Source of the DNA: Desulfobacteraceae bacterium
GTDB lineage: Bacteria > Desulfobacterota > Desulfobacteria > Desulfobacterales > SG8-13
Length of the DNA stretch: 8,625 nt
Assembly: GCA_029287875.1 (NCBI GenBank)
Contig: JARFQH010000137.1
Location: forward strand, 1-8,625
Reading direction: 5' to 3'
The notes beneath the pieces are model-generated. The model saw only the letters and a program-made list of their open reading frames with translations, was not told the DNA's origin and searched no databases. Both the position numbers and the translations under genes were made by a program. Of this stretch, positions 1 to 6,800 are shown one piece after another (position 1 is the stretch's first letter; each line of letters begins with the position of its first letter).

Positions 1-999
1 CCCCCAAAGGCCAAGCCCACCGGTAAAAAGGTTGCCGTGGTAGGTTCCGGCCCCTCCGGTTTGACCGTTGCCGGCGATTTGATTGTCAAGGGCCATGATG
101 TCACCGTGATGGAGGCGTTTCATAAATCAGGCGGTGTGCTGGTGTATGGAATTCCGGAATTCCGACTCCCCAAAGCCATTGTCGCCCAGGAGGTCAACTT
201 TCTGGAGCGACTGGGCGTTAACGTCGAGTGCAATGCCGTGGTGGGAAGAACCGTAACCCTGGATGAGCTTTTCGAAGAAGGATACGAGGCCATTTATGTC
301 GGTGTCGGCGCCGGTTTGCCGCGGTTTATGAATATTCCGGGTGAAAATTTTATTGGAATTCTTTCCGCCAACGAATATCTGACCCGGGCCAATCTGATGA
401 AAGCCTATTTGTATCCGGAGGTGGACACCCCGATCCCGCGGGCCAAAAATGTCGTCGTGCTGGGGGCCGGTAATGTGGCCATGGATTCCGCCCGGACCGC
501 GATGCGTTTGGGTGCGGAAAAGGTCAGAATCGTATACCGCCGTTCCAGACAGGAGATGCCGGCCAGGATTGCGGAAATCCACCATGCTGAAGAAGAAGGC
601 ATCGAGTTTTTCCTGTTGACCAATCCCACCCGATATCTCGGCAACGAAAAGGGCCGATTGACCGGCATGGAATGTTTGAAGATGGAACTGGGCGAGCCCG
701 ACCAATCGGGACGTCGCCGGCCGGTTCCCATCAAAGGGTCGGAGTTTGAACTGGAATGTGACATGTGCGTTGTGGCGGTGGGTTCCGGTGCCAATCCCCT
801 GTTGACGGAGTCGACGCCGGATCTGAAGTTGAACAGATGGGGGTACATCGACGCGGACCCCGAGACCGGTAAGACGTTTAAAAAAGGGGTTTGGGCCGGG
901 GGCGACATTGTAACCGGTGCGGCCACGGTAATTTTGGCCATGGGGGCCGGCCGCAAGGCTTCCGATTCGATCCATGAATATTTGATGCGGGGGTGGTAG
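1..999 (+). CDS. gltA: Glutamate synthase small subunit / NfnB-like NADPH flavoprotein (5' partial)
   Basis: The reading frame is open at the left edge, so this is the C-terminal ~332 residues of a protein usually about 460-480 long. The missing N-terminus would carry the cysteine motifs for iron-sulfur clusters. Visible first is a Rossmann dinucleotide site (KVAVVGSGPSG, starting near visible residue 10), then the family signature GGVLVYGIPEFRLPK. Next come PGEN and SANEYLTR, a second Rossmann fold VVVLGAGNVAMDSA for NAD(P)H, and the C-terminal FAD segment WAGGDIVTGAATVILAMGAG. These fit the homotetrameric NADPH glutamate synthase / ferredoxin-NADP reductase subunit family (GltA, NfnB, SudA). 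Members move electrons between NAD(P)H and an iron-sulfur partner in the cytoplasm. Sequence alone does not separate glutamate synthesis from NfnAB-type electron bifurcation. The gene upstream, outside the window, would decide: an NfnA/SudB-like flavoprotein would favour Nfn. A GTG at 37 is internal to the Rossmann fold and is not the true start. The stop is TAG at 997-999. Confidence 0.9.
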   Translation, partial: PPKAKPTGKKVAVVGSGPSGLTVAGDLIVKGHDVTVMEAFHKSGGVLVYGIPEFRLPKAIVAQEVNFLERLGVNVECNAVVGRTVTLDELFEEGYEAIYVGVGAGLPRFMNIPGENFIGILSANEYLTRANLMKAYLYPEVDTPIPRAKNVVVLGAGNVAMDSARTAMRLGAEKVRIVYRRSRQEMPARIAEIHHAEEEGIEFFLLTNPTRYLGNEKGRLTGMECLKMELGEPDQSGRRRPVPIKGSEFELECDMCVVAVGSGANPLLTESTPDLKLNRWGYIDADPETGKTFKKGVWAGGDIVTGAATVILAMGAGRKASDSIHEYLMRGW

Positions 1000-1006
1000 A
1001 TAGAAA

Positions 1007-1090
1007 AGGGCATGGGGCATAGGGCGCAGGGCATAAGGCAAAAGGCAGAGAGCATAGCGCATGGGACATAAGGTAGGGGAAATAAGAATT
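1007..1090. repeat. Degenerate 7-bp tandem repeat array (consensus near AGGGCAT)
   Basis: Directly after the gltA stop, the sequence splits without a phase change into twelve heptamers: AGGGCAT, GGGGCAT, AGGGCGC, AGGGCAT, AAGGCAA, AAGGCAG, AGAGCAT, AGCGCAT, GGGACAT, AAGGTAG, GGGAAAT, AAGAATT. Similarity to the consensus falls towards the right end, so the last two or three units are marginal. Read on the other strand it is a run of ATGCCCT-like units. Such short heptamer arrays resemble the STRR repeats of cyanobacteria in architecture. I also recall GGGCATA-type arrays in intergenic regions of Desulfobacterota, but that is memory. The array makes long minus-strand open frames with a Leu/Pro/Cys/Ala-rich heptad look, which I do not consider genes. 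Confidence 0.8.
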
Positions 1091-1154
1091 CGGAAGTTGA
1101 ACCCAGACCCACTATCATGCTGTAGGGCGGGACGATGGCGCGGCGAGGATGCGG

Positions 1155-1195
1155 CCTCCGGTCCGTAGGGATCATAGGAGCCTACGCCCCGGAGG
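1155..1195. other. Interrupted GC-rich inverted repeat (hairpin)
   Basis: CCTCCGG at 1155-1161 pairs with CCGGAGG at 1189-1195, and CGTAGG at 1164-1169 pairs with CCTACG at 1181-1186. A 2x2 internal mismatch separates the two stems and the loop is 11 nt, giving 13 base pairs in total. It lies about 155 bp past the gltA stop. Neither side carries a T-run, so it is not a canonical intrinsic terminator. It could be a REP-like element or a 3' mRNA-stabilising or attenuating hairpin. The pairing is plain in the sequence; the function is unknown. Confidence 0.5.
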
Positions 1196-1215
1196 GAAGT
1201 CGGAAACAGAAGACA

Positions 1216-1227
1216 GACGTTAACGTC
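1216..1227. other. 12-bp perfect palindrome GACGTTAACGTC
   Basis: A perfect inverted repeat with no spacer sits in the intergenic stretch between gltA and the kinase remnant; the flanking bases do not extend it. It has the symmetry of a dimeric regulator site, but no clear promoter is next to it and a single copy is weak evidence for an operator. Confidence 0.3.
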
Positions 1228-1244
1228 AATGGCGCCTCACTATT

Positions 1245-1263
1245 GATGAACTCGTAAAAAGTC
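1245..1263. repeat. Possible dispersed intergenic motif (GATGAACTCGTAAAAAGTC)
   Basis: This 19-mer lies in the AT-rich half of the intergenic tract. I recall closely similar strings (GACTTTTTACGAGTTCATC on the other strand) recurring between genes of Desulfobacterota genomes. Only one copy is visible here, so its repeat status rests on memory and not on this window. Confidence 0.25.
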
Positions 1264-1320
1264 AGAATTTCGATATTTGTTCATTGTAACCCACTGAAAT
1301 TACAATCCCTTAGATTTTAT

Positions 1321-1347
1321 ATTTGTGTTTTTTGTGCCTTTTTGCGG
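1321..1347. repeat. 9-bp-periodic TTTGTG tract
   Basis: Three consecutive nonamers, ATTTGTGTT, TTTTGTGCC and TTTTTGCGG, share a TTTGYG core at 9-bp spacing just downstream (minus strand) of the kinase remnant. It resembles the CTTTGTG-type periodic intergenic sequence I remember from several bacterial phyla. With only three imperfect units it is a weak repeat. It is not a terminator: I see no GC stem beside it. Confidence 0.35.
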
Positions 1348-1355
1348 CTATATCA

Positions 1356-1709
1356 CTATTCCCGGTCTAGTATTTTCCTTATCTTGTGAGACAGGTGCGT
1401 CAGGTTAAAGGGTTTCTGAATAAATCCACTGTAGCCGTCGTTTAGAATTGCCTGGGCCTTGCCGTTAATACTGTATCCACTGGAAAGCAGCGTTTTTATC
1501 GACGGATTGATCTCTTTTAACAGGCTATAGGTTTCCCCACCGCTCATATCCGGCATTATCATGTCCAGGATAACCATATCAATTTTATTCTGATCTCTTT
1601 GGTAGATTTCCAGGGCTTTCTTCCCGTTCGACGCTGTGATAACCTGATATCCCACTTTTTCTATCAGCTCTTTGCCGATCTTAAGTATCATTTCTTCATC
1701 ATCCGCCAA
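1356..1709 (-). CDS. Orphaned response-regulator receiver domain (3' end of the broken hybrid kinase)
   Basis: The 117 codons from TTG at 1709 encode a whole CheY-like receiver: acidic pair D3-D4 (ADDEE), phosphoacceptor D49 in VILDMIMPDM, the LLSSGYS segment near 74-80 and the conserved lysine K99 in QKPF. The open frame actually extends upstream through the HATPase remnant and linker to TAG at 1941-1943, with no ATG or GTG in frame. TTG 1709 is therefore the only standard start. It follows a GGGG tract by about eight bases, which is a weak site. By origin this is the C-terminal output domain of the broken kinase. It may just be a relic that has not yet lost its frame. A free single-domain response regulator is possible but unproven, so confidence in it as an expressed gene is low. 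Confidence 0.35.
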   Translation of the reverse strand: MADDEEMILKIGKELIEKVGYQVITASNGKKALEIYQRDQNKIDMVILDMIMPDMSGGETYSLLKEINPSIKTLLSSGYSINGKAQAILNDGYSGFIQKPFNLTHLSHKIRKILDRE

Positions 1710-1818
1710 TAATATGACCCCGGAGCCCCTCAGGAGCTCTTTGTCTTGTTTTTGCTGCCGGCTGACCGGTTTTTCTGTAACCGGAAGGTAGATGCTAAAG
1801 GTCGTCCCTTCGCCCTGT

Positions 1819-2322
1819 TCACTGTAGACACGGATAATGCCGCCGTGATTGTTTATTATTCCATAGGCCGAAGCCAGTCCAAGTCCGGTCCCCCTGCCCT
1901 TGTCTTTGGTGGTAAAAAAAGGATCGAATATCCGTTGCTGCTAATGGATTTAAGTCCGTGGGCTCGACTTCATATTTGCCGCCTCTGGCAAATCCCAGCA
2001 ACTGCTTGGTCAGCTCGGAACCATTGTTAACATATTTTTCAATGTTATTCAGCCGTTCAAAGTGAGGATGGCTGTCATCGATCTCCGACAATAATAAAGA
2101 GGCACTTCCCTTAATTTCTTTGCGGGATCGACCGAAAGAAGTTTCAAATTTCCGATTTACGAATCGATAGCATAAATCATTTGCACCTACATAGGCGACA
2201 TGACCGGGCAGATGGTCGGTCAATACGCGAAGTTGATGCTCTCTTTCAGGCAGATATCGTTGATCACTTTCCATATTATCCCCGACGACTGCGGATGAAC
2301 GGCTATTTGGTTTCCCGGTCAT
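1819..2322 (-). pseudogene. 5' fragment of the hybrid kinase: partial PAS fused to HisKA tail
   Basis: This is the only frame in which the N-terminal piece could still be translated (167 codons). Residues about 27-72 are a truncated PAS_4-like domain and 73-126 are the end of a HisKA dimerisation helix. Everything after about residue 127 is out-of-frame translation of the HATPase remnant and meaningless. The ATG at 2322 has no clear ribosome binding site. An internal ATG at 2274 follows a GGGG tract (minus strand CGGGGATAAT then ATG) and is the better original start. No transmembrane segment is present, so the parent protein was probably cytoplasmic. Any product would lack both the phosphorylatable histidine and ATP binding. 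Confidence 0.45.
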
Positions 2323-2450
2323 TAGAGATTTCTCATGCTGAAAACGGCATACAGAAACGTTGTTAGCGTGGCTTGAGGATTTTTAAGAGAGTTGGAATGT
2401 TCAATTGTGCCGACCGTTCTGTTTAACGTTGTCTTTGGGAAGAATTGAAT

Positions 2451-2478
2451 TTGCTAGTGAGAAATGATTCAACATAAT
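2451..2478 (+). promoter_or_regulatory. Candidate sigma70-type promoter for the PLP enzyme gene
   Basis: TTGCTA (2451-2456, 4 of 6 matches to the -35 consensus) is followed after 16 bp by CATAAT (2473-2478, 5 of 6 matches to -10). It points at the gene starting at 2653 and would leave a leader of about 165 nt. The tract is AT-rich, so chance matches are likely. Confidence 0.25.
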
Positions 2479-2643
2479 GAAATTATAGTAAAAAATAGCT
2501 TTTTGGTCAACCGAAATGATCAATAACGCTGGGAAGTACTAACCTTCATCAAGGTGATGTTGACCACGGCACCGCCTTCGTGTATTTTCCGGGTGGTTGT
2601 ATCATTAAATTTATATCTCACACATTGAAAAGATATGGGACAC

Positions 2644-2648
2644 GGGAG
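2644..2648 (+). promoter_or_regulatory. Ribosome binding site that decides the PLP-enzyme start
   Basis: GGGAG sits 4 nt before the ATG at 2653. The earlier in-frame ATG at 2635 is preceded only by a weak GAAAAG. The protein from 2653 also begins close to the conserved LDTPCL motif, as relatives do. The 4-nt spacing is slightly short, so 2635 remains possible and would add six residues (MGHGSN). Confidence 0.5.
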
Positions 2649-2652
2649 CAAT

Positions 2653-3771
2653 ATGGCAAAAACCAGAGACTACAAATATGAACTTGACACACCCTGTCTC
2701 ACCATCGATATCGATATCCTTGAGAAAAACATAGCGATCATGCAGGCCGCTGCCGATGCCGCCGGCAAGAATCTCAGACCGCATGCCAAAACCCATAAGT
2801 GCTCCCAACTGGCAAAAAAACAACTCGAGGCCGGCGCGATCGGTGTGTGTGCGGCAAAGGTTTCTGAAGCTGAAGTTCTGGCAGATGCGGGCGTACAGGG
2901 AATTCTTATTACAGGACCGGTGGTAACCGCTCAAAAGATAGAGCGTCTGGCAACCATCCTAAAAAAGGATTCGACGATCAGGGTGGTTGTCGATCATCCC
3001 GAAAATGTCCACCGGCTCGATGACGCCATGCGGGGCCGGCGCCTTTCGCTGGACGTATTGCTCGATACCGATGTGGGGCTGGGGCGCACCGGGGTGCTGC
3101 CGGAATCAGCGCTCGAATTGAGAGACCACATCACCCATGCCAGCAGCCTACGGCTGAAAGGGGTTCAGGCCTATGCCGGTTTTGTACAACATATACCATC
3201 ATACCCGGAGCGGAAAAAAGCCTCGCTGGAATGCATGCAACGGGCGGCCGCTCTATTTCGAAATTTGAAAGAAAAAGAGCGGACCTGCACGATCTTCAGC
3301 GGCGCCGGGACGGGGACTTATGATATCGACATTCAAATTCCCGAGCTCACGGAACTGCAGGTCGGATCCTATGCCGTGATGGATGCCGAATATTTGAATA
3401 TCGGTGTCAAAGATGATCCGGCTCGATTCGTGGATTTCCAGCCGGCCCTGACCCTGCTGACCACCGTCGCCAGTGTCAACCACCCGGAATTTGTTACCGT
3501 GGATGCCGGCCTCAAATCTCTGTATCGGCATGGGGGCAGCCCATTCGTCACTACCCCGGGATTTACTGATTTGAGATACGAATGGTTTGGCGACGAATAC
3601 GGCAAACTCATCTGCAAAGACGGCGGCGACCTCCCGCCGCTGGGTACAGTGCTGGAGCTCGTGACCTCCCACTGCGACCCGACGATTAACCTATTTGATT
3701 GTTTTTATATAACCCGAGGGGAAAAGGTTGTTGACCGGTGGCCCATCGATCTGAGAGGCAAAAGTCAATGA
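2653..3771 (+). CDS. PLP-dependent D-threonine aldolase / D-serine dehydratase family enzyme
   Basis: This 372-residue protein has the full length of the fold-type III family with an alanine-racemase-like N-terminal barrel and a C-terminal beta domain. It opens with LDTPCLTID (residues 11-19). RPHAKTHKC (42-50) follows, where K46 is the expected Schiff-base lysine for PLP. FSGAGTGTYD, in the second half of the barrel, is the usual phosphate-binding glycine-rich segment. Near the C-terminus SHCDPTINLFD (339-349) gives the metal site. H340 and D342 have the His-x-Asp spacing I recall from D-threonine aldolases, whereas D-serine dehydratases have His-x-Cys. Known members cleave D-3-hydroxy amino acids to glycine plus an aldehyde, or deaminate D-serine, in the cytoplasm with a divalent metal. 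There is no signal peptide. It stands alone, with no transporter or partner enzyme beside it, so the true substrate is open. A metal-dependent PLP lyase is well supported; aldolase over dehydratase is an inference. Confidence 0.88.
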   Translation: MAKTRDYKYELDTPCLTIDIDILEKNIAIMQAAADAAGKNLRPHAKTHKCSQLAKKQLEAGAIGVCAAKVSEAEVLADAGVQGILITGPVVTAQKIERLATILKKDSTIRVVVDHPENVHRLDDAMRGRRLSLDVLLDTDVGLGRTGVLPESALELRDHITHASSLRLKGVQAYAGFVQHIPSYPERKKASLECMQRAAALFRNLKEKERTCTIFSGAGTGTYDIDIQIPELTELQVGSYAVMDAEYLNIGVKDDPARFVDFQPALTLLTTVASVNHPEFVTVDAGLKSLYRHGGSPFVTTPGFTDLRYEWFGDEYGKLICKDGGDLPPLGTVLELVTSHCDPTINLFDCFYITRGEKVVDRWPIDLRGKSQ

Positions 3772-3885
3772 TCGTGTTTGCATCCCCATATTAAATGGTT
3801 CTGTAGCTGTCGATTGCTAACCTGCACAGTTACCGGCTTTTCCTGAATTTTTTGATTAAATTTACATATCTTCTAAACGGAACCC
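3772..3885. other. Gap between convergent genes, no clear terminator
   Basis: This 114-bp gap separates the stop codons of the plus-strand PLP enzyme and the minus-strand RND permease. It has T-rich and A-rich runs (for example around 3849-3864) but no GC-rich stem beside them, so I cannot call an intrinsic terminator for either side. An imperfect inverted repeat (TAAC 3818-3821 with GTTA 3829-3832) is too short to matter. Confidence 0.4.
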
Positions 3886-6800
3886 CTATCGGCTAGCTTT
3901 CGGAGTAGGATGAAACAATGAATAGACAGCCGGGATCAGTACCAACGTAATCAGGGTTGATCCGGTCAGACCCCCAACAACCGCTCGTGCCAGCGGGGCC
4001 TGGGCGTCAGCGCCTTCACCGATGCCCAGAGCCAGGGGCAGCAGGCCGAGGATGGTTGTCAAGGTCGTCATCAGAATCGGCCGCAATCTGCGGCGGCCGG
4101 CCTCGGTCACGGCATCGCGGACATGTATCCCGTCGCCAATCAAACGGCCGGCCTGGTCCACCAGGAGAATTGCGTTGTTGACCACGATCCCCCCCAGCAT
4201 GATACAGCCGATGTACGACTGCACATTCAGCGTCGTTTGCGTAATAAACAACGTCACCAAGACCCCGACTGCCGCCAGCGGGACGGAAAACATGACAATC
4301 AGTGGATCCCGTAACGATTCATATTGACAGGCCAGCACCATATATACGAGAACCAGCGCCAGCACGAGTGAGATGGCCAGTTCTCGGGAGGCCTTTTGCT
4401 GTTCTTCGAAATTGCCGGCAACCATCAGGTCATAACCGACGGGGCGCGGAATTTGATCCAACAATACCTGCACCTCAGAGGCCACGGATCCTAGGTCGCG
4501 TCCCGCAACGTTGGCGCTGACCGTGACCCTTCGCTGCTGATCTTTGCGGTCGATCAGAATCGGACCGCGGCTGGCTTCGGTGATGACGAGATTGCGCAGC
4601 ACCACCTTGTCACCGGATGCCGTTGTCAGCGTAAGGTTGAGAATTTCGTTCAAGGAGCGCTTCTCGGCATCCTTGAGTTGAACCAATATGCGATAAGAAT
4701 TGCCGCCGGCACGGTATTCACCGGCTTTGGAGCCGGCCACTGCGGTTTGCAGCAGCTGGGTAACATTGCGAACACTCAGGCCAAGATCGGCGACCTTGTC
4801 GCGGTTCACGCGGATTTCCTCCTGGGGAATGCCGGCTTCGAGACTTGTCTGAACATCGGTGATGCCCGGCACCTCCACAATCAGCTTCGCAGCGCTTGCG
4901 GCCAGAGCGTCGAGCGTGGCCAGCTCGTAGCCGCGGATCTCGATGGTCAGTCCCTCGTCACCGCCCAGGAGCCGATCCAGTAAAAACTGACCCTGTGGGG
5001 CCCGGGTGCGGATCTCCATGCCGGGGACCCTGCCGTCCAAACGGCGCCGCAAATCTTTGGCGATTTCCACATTAGAGCGGTCGCGTTGGCCGGCCGGCAG
5101 CAACGACATGCGAATCTCGCCTTCTGAGCCCGCATCAGCCCGCCAGCCGGAGGCGCCGACGCTGACCACCGACGCCACTGCCTCGGGCACGGCCGGTTGA
5201 ATGATCTGCTCCATTATTTGGGTCTGCCGATCGACCAGATCGAGTCTGGTACCGATTTCCATCTTGCCGTTGATGCGAACCTCGCCCTCATCACTGGGTG
5301 GCAGAAATTCACTGCCGATCAGGGGCAAGAGCAGCAGACTTACACCGAGCACGGCCACTGACGCAATGACGGTGATCAGGCGGTGAGCCAAAACCCAACG
5401 CAACAAATCCAGGTATACGTTTTCGAGGCCCGTAAAGACGGAATTGGCGGCGGCAGCCCAGCGGATCCTACGAGATACCGTCGCCTCGAGGGCCTGTTGG
5501 CCTGACGTCAGGAGCCTGGATGCCAGCATCGGCACCAGACTCAACGCCACCGTCAGCGAACAAATCAGTGCAAAAATGATCACGTATGCCAACTCCTTAA
5601 AAAGGATGCCCGAGACACCACGCACGAAAATCAACGGCAGAAAAATTACCAGCGTGGTGATGGTGCTGGCGATGATTGCCGGTCCGACCTCCCGGGCACC
5701 CTCCACCGATGCTTTCTCCGGCATTTCGCCGATCTCATTTCGGCGGCGGAAGATGTTTTCCAGCACGACGATGGAGCTGTCGACCATCATACCAACCCCT
5801 AGGGCCAGTCCGCCCAGAGTCATCAGATTGAGCGTGAATCCCCCGAAGAAAATTAAGGCAAAAGTTGCCACAATCGAGATCGGAATCGACAGGGAAATTA
5901 CCAGCGTGCTCCTGATGCTGCGCAGGAAGAACAGCAGCACCACGATGGCCAGTCCACCTCCGTAAAGGACCGAGCGGGCGACGTTGGCGATGGACCGCTC
6001 GATGAGGTTGCCCTGGTTGATGACCGGAACCACCTTAATCTGAGGATAAGCCTGGTTGATCGCCTCGATTTCAGCCAGGATACGTTTGGACACTTCAACG
6101 GTATTGGCATTGGCCTGCTTGCGAATTGCCACGCGCAGTCCGCGGCCACCGTTGACACGCACGATGCGCGTCAGCTTCTCGTAGGTGTCTTTGACCTCGG
6201 CGATTTGTCCCAGGGTTATGGCGGCGCCGTCACGCCGGTCGATGACCGTGTCTCGAATCTGATCGAGGTTGACAAACTCGGACGGTGCGCGCAGCGTGAC
6301 CTCGTAACGGCCCTGTTCGATCTTGCCCGTCGGAAGATCGAGGTTGGCGTCGCGAATGGCCTCGAGCACCCGGTCCAGCGGCAGACCCACGGCCTTGATC
6401 CGGTCGGGATCCAGTTCGATCCGGACCTCGCGGTTGAAGCCTCCCCAAATATCAACCTGGGCAACCCCCGGAATGCGGGCAAAGCGGTAACGAATCTGGA
6501 CTTCAATCAGTTCCGTAAGCTCTACAGGATCAAGATTGCTGGATATGCCCAACAAGACGACCGGAAAGCTGGCGATATCGAATTTTCGAATGCGGGGCCG
6601 GACGATATCATCCGGCAGTTCGTTGATCTCGTCTTCGAGTTTGCCCTGGACATCAATCGCCGCCGTGTCGATTTCCGTGCCCCACACGAAGCTGACGCGG
6701 ACCCTGCTGCGGCCCTCCGAGGATGATGAGGTGATTTCCTCCACCCCGGGAACCGTGGCCACAATCTCTTCGATGATCTGGGTTACCAGCCGCTCCATAA

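Larger units (their letters stand above)
1356..2322 (-). pseudogene. Decayed hybrid histidine kinase (PAS - HisKA - HATPase - receiver) with two internal deletions
   Basis: On the minus strand the pieces of one hybrid kinase follow in the right order, but in two frames and with key parts missing. First comes the front half of a PAS domain (LRVLTDHLPG ... RFVNRKFE ... GRSRKEIKG). It joins directly at about 2100-2110 to the tail of the dimerisation helix (SASLLLSEID ... LTKQLLGFARGGKYE), so the rest of the PAS domain and the phosphoacceptor-His box are absent. At about 1941-1944 the frame changes. Upstream reads PTDLNPL; just downstream, in the other frame, is QQRIFDPFFTTKDKG, then GTGLGLASAYG and GEGTTFSIYLP, the F/G2 end of an HATPase domain. 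The stretch of very roughly 80 residues with the N-box is gone and TAG (1941-1943) blocks the downstream frame. A linker and a complete receiver domain follow to TAG at 1356-1358. Such kinases normally exceed 500 residues; this span could encode about 320. It cannot work as a kinase. Confidence 0.85.
2323..2652. other. Intergenic region upstream of the PLP enzyme
   Basis: About 330 bp separate the divergent kinase remnant and the PLP enzyme gene. No open frame with recognisable protein content is present. It holds a weak sigma70-like promoter candidate (2451-2478) and a small perfect hairpin, ACCTT-CATC-AAGGT, at 2542-2555. The 2460-2515 stretch is AT-rich compared with the flanking genes. 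I see no riboswitch fold, tRNA or attachment site. Confidence 0.5.

Noticed and set aside
148..163. 16-bp perfect palindrome GGAATTCCGGAATTCC
   Set aside because: It falls inside the conserved GIPEF coding motif of gltA and is explained by codon choice; no regulatory role is supported.
1007..1090. CRISPR array
   Set aside because: The units are 7 bp in direct contact, with no spacers, no 25-35 bp repeats and no cas genes nearby.
127..1175. Two long minus-strand open frames opposite gltA (256 and 311 codons)
   Set aside because: They lie antisense to a clearly conserved flavoprotein. Their N-terminal parts are just the heptamer repeat translated into Leu/Pro/Cys-rich heptads, and they carry no recognisable domain.
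1746..2030. Plus-strand open frame opposite the kinase remnant
   Set aside because: It is a shadow of the HATPase remnant on the other strand, with no protein motif.
2542..2597. Riboswitch or structured leader ahead of the PLP enzyme
   Set aside because: Only a 5-bp hairpin and a short ACCAC/GTGGT pairing are visible; no known aptamer core can be recognised.
2611..2934. Minus-strand open frame over the start of the PLP enzyme
   Set aside because: It overlaps the conserved PLP-lysine region of a convincing plus-strand gene; composition and motif content are those of an antisense shadow.
3836..3870. Intrinsic terminator between the convergent genes
   Set aside because: T- and A-rich runs are present, but no GC-rich stem precedes them on either strand.
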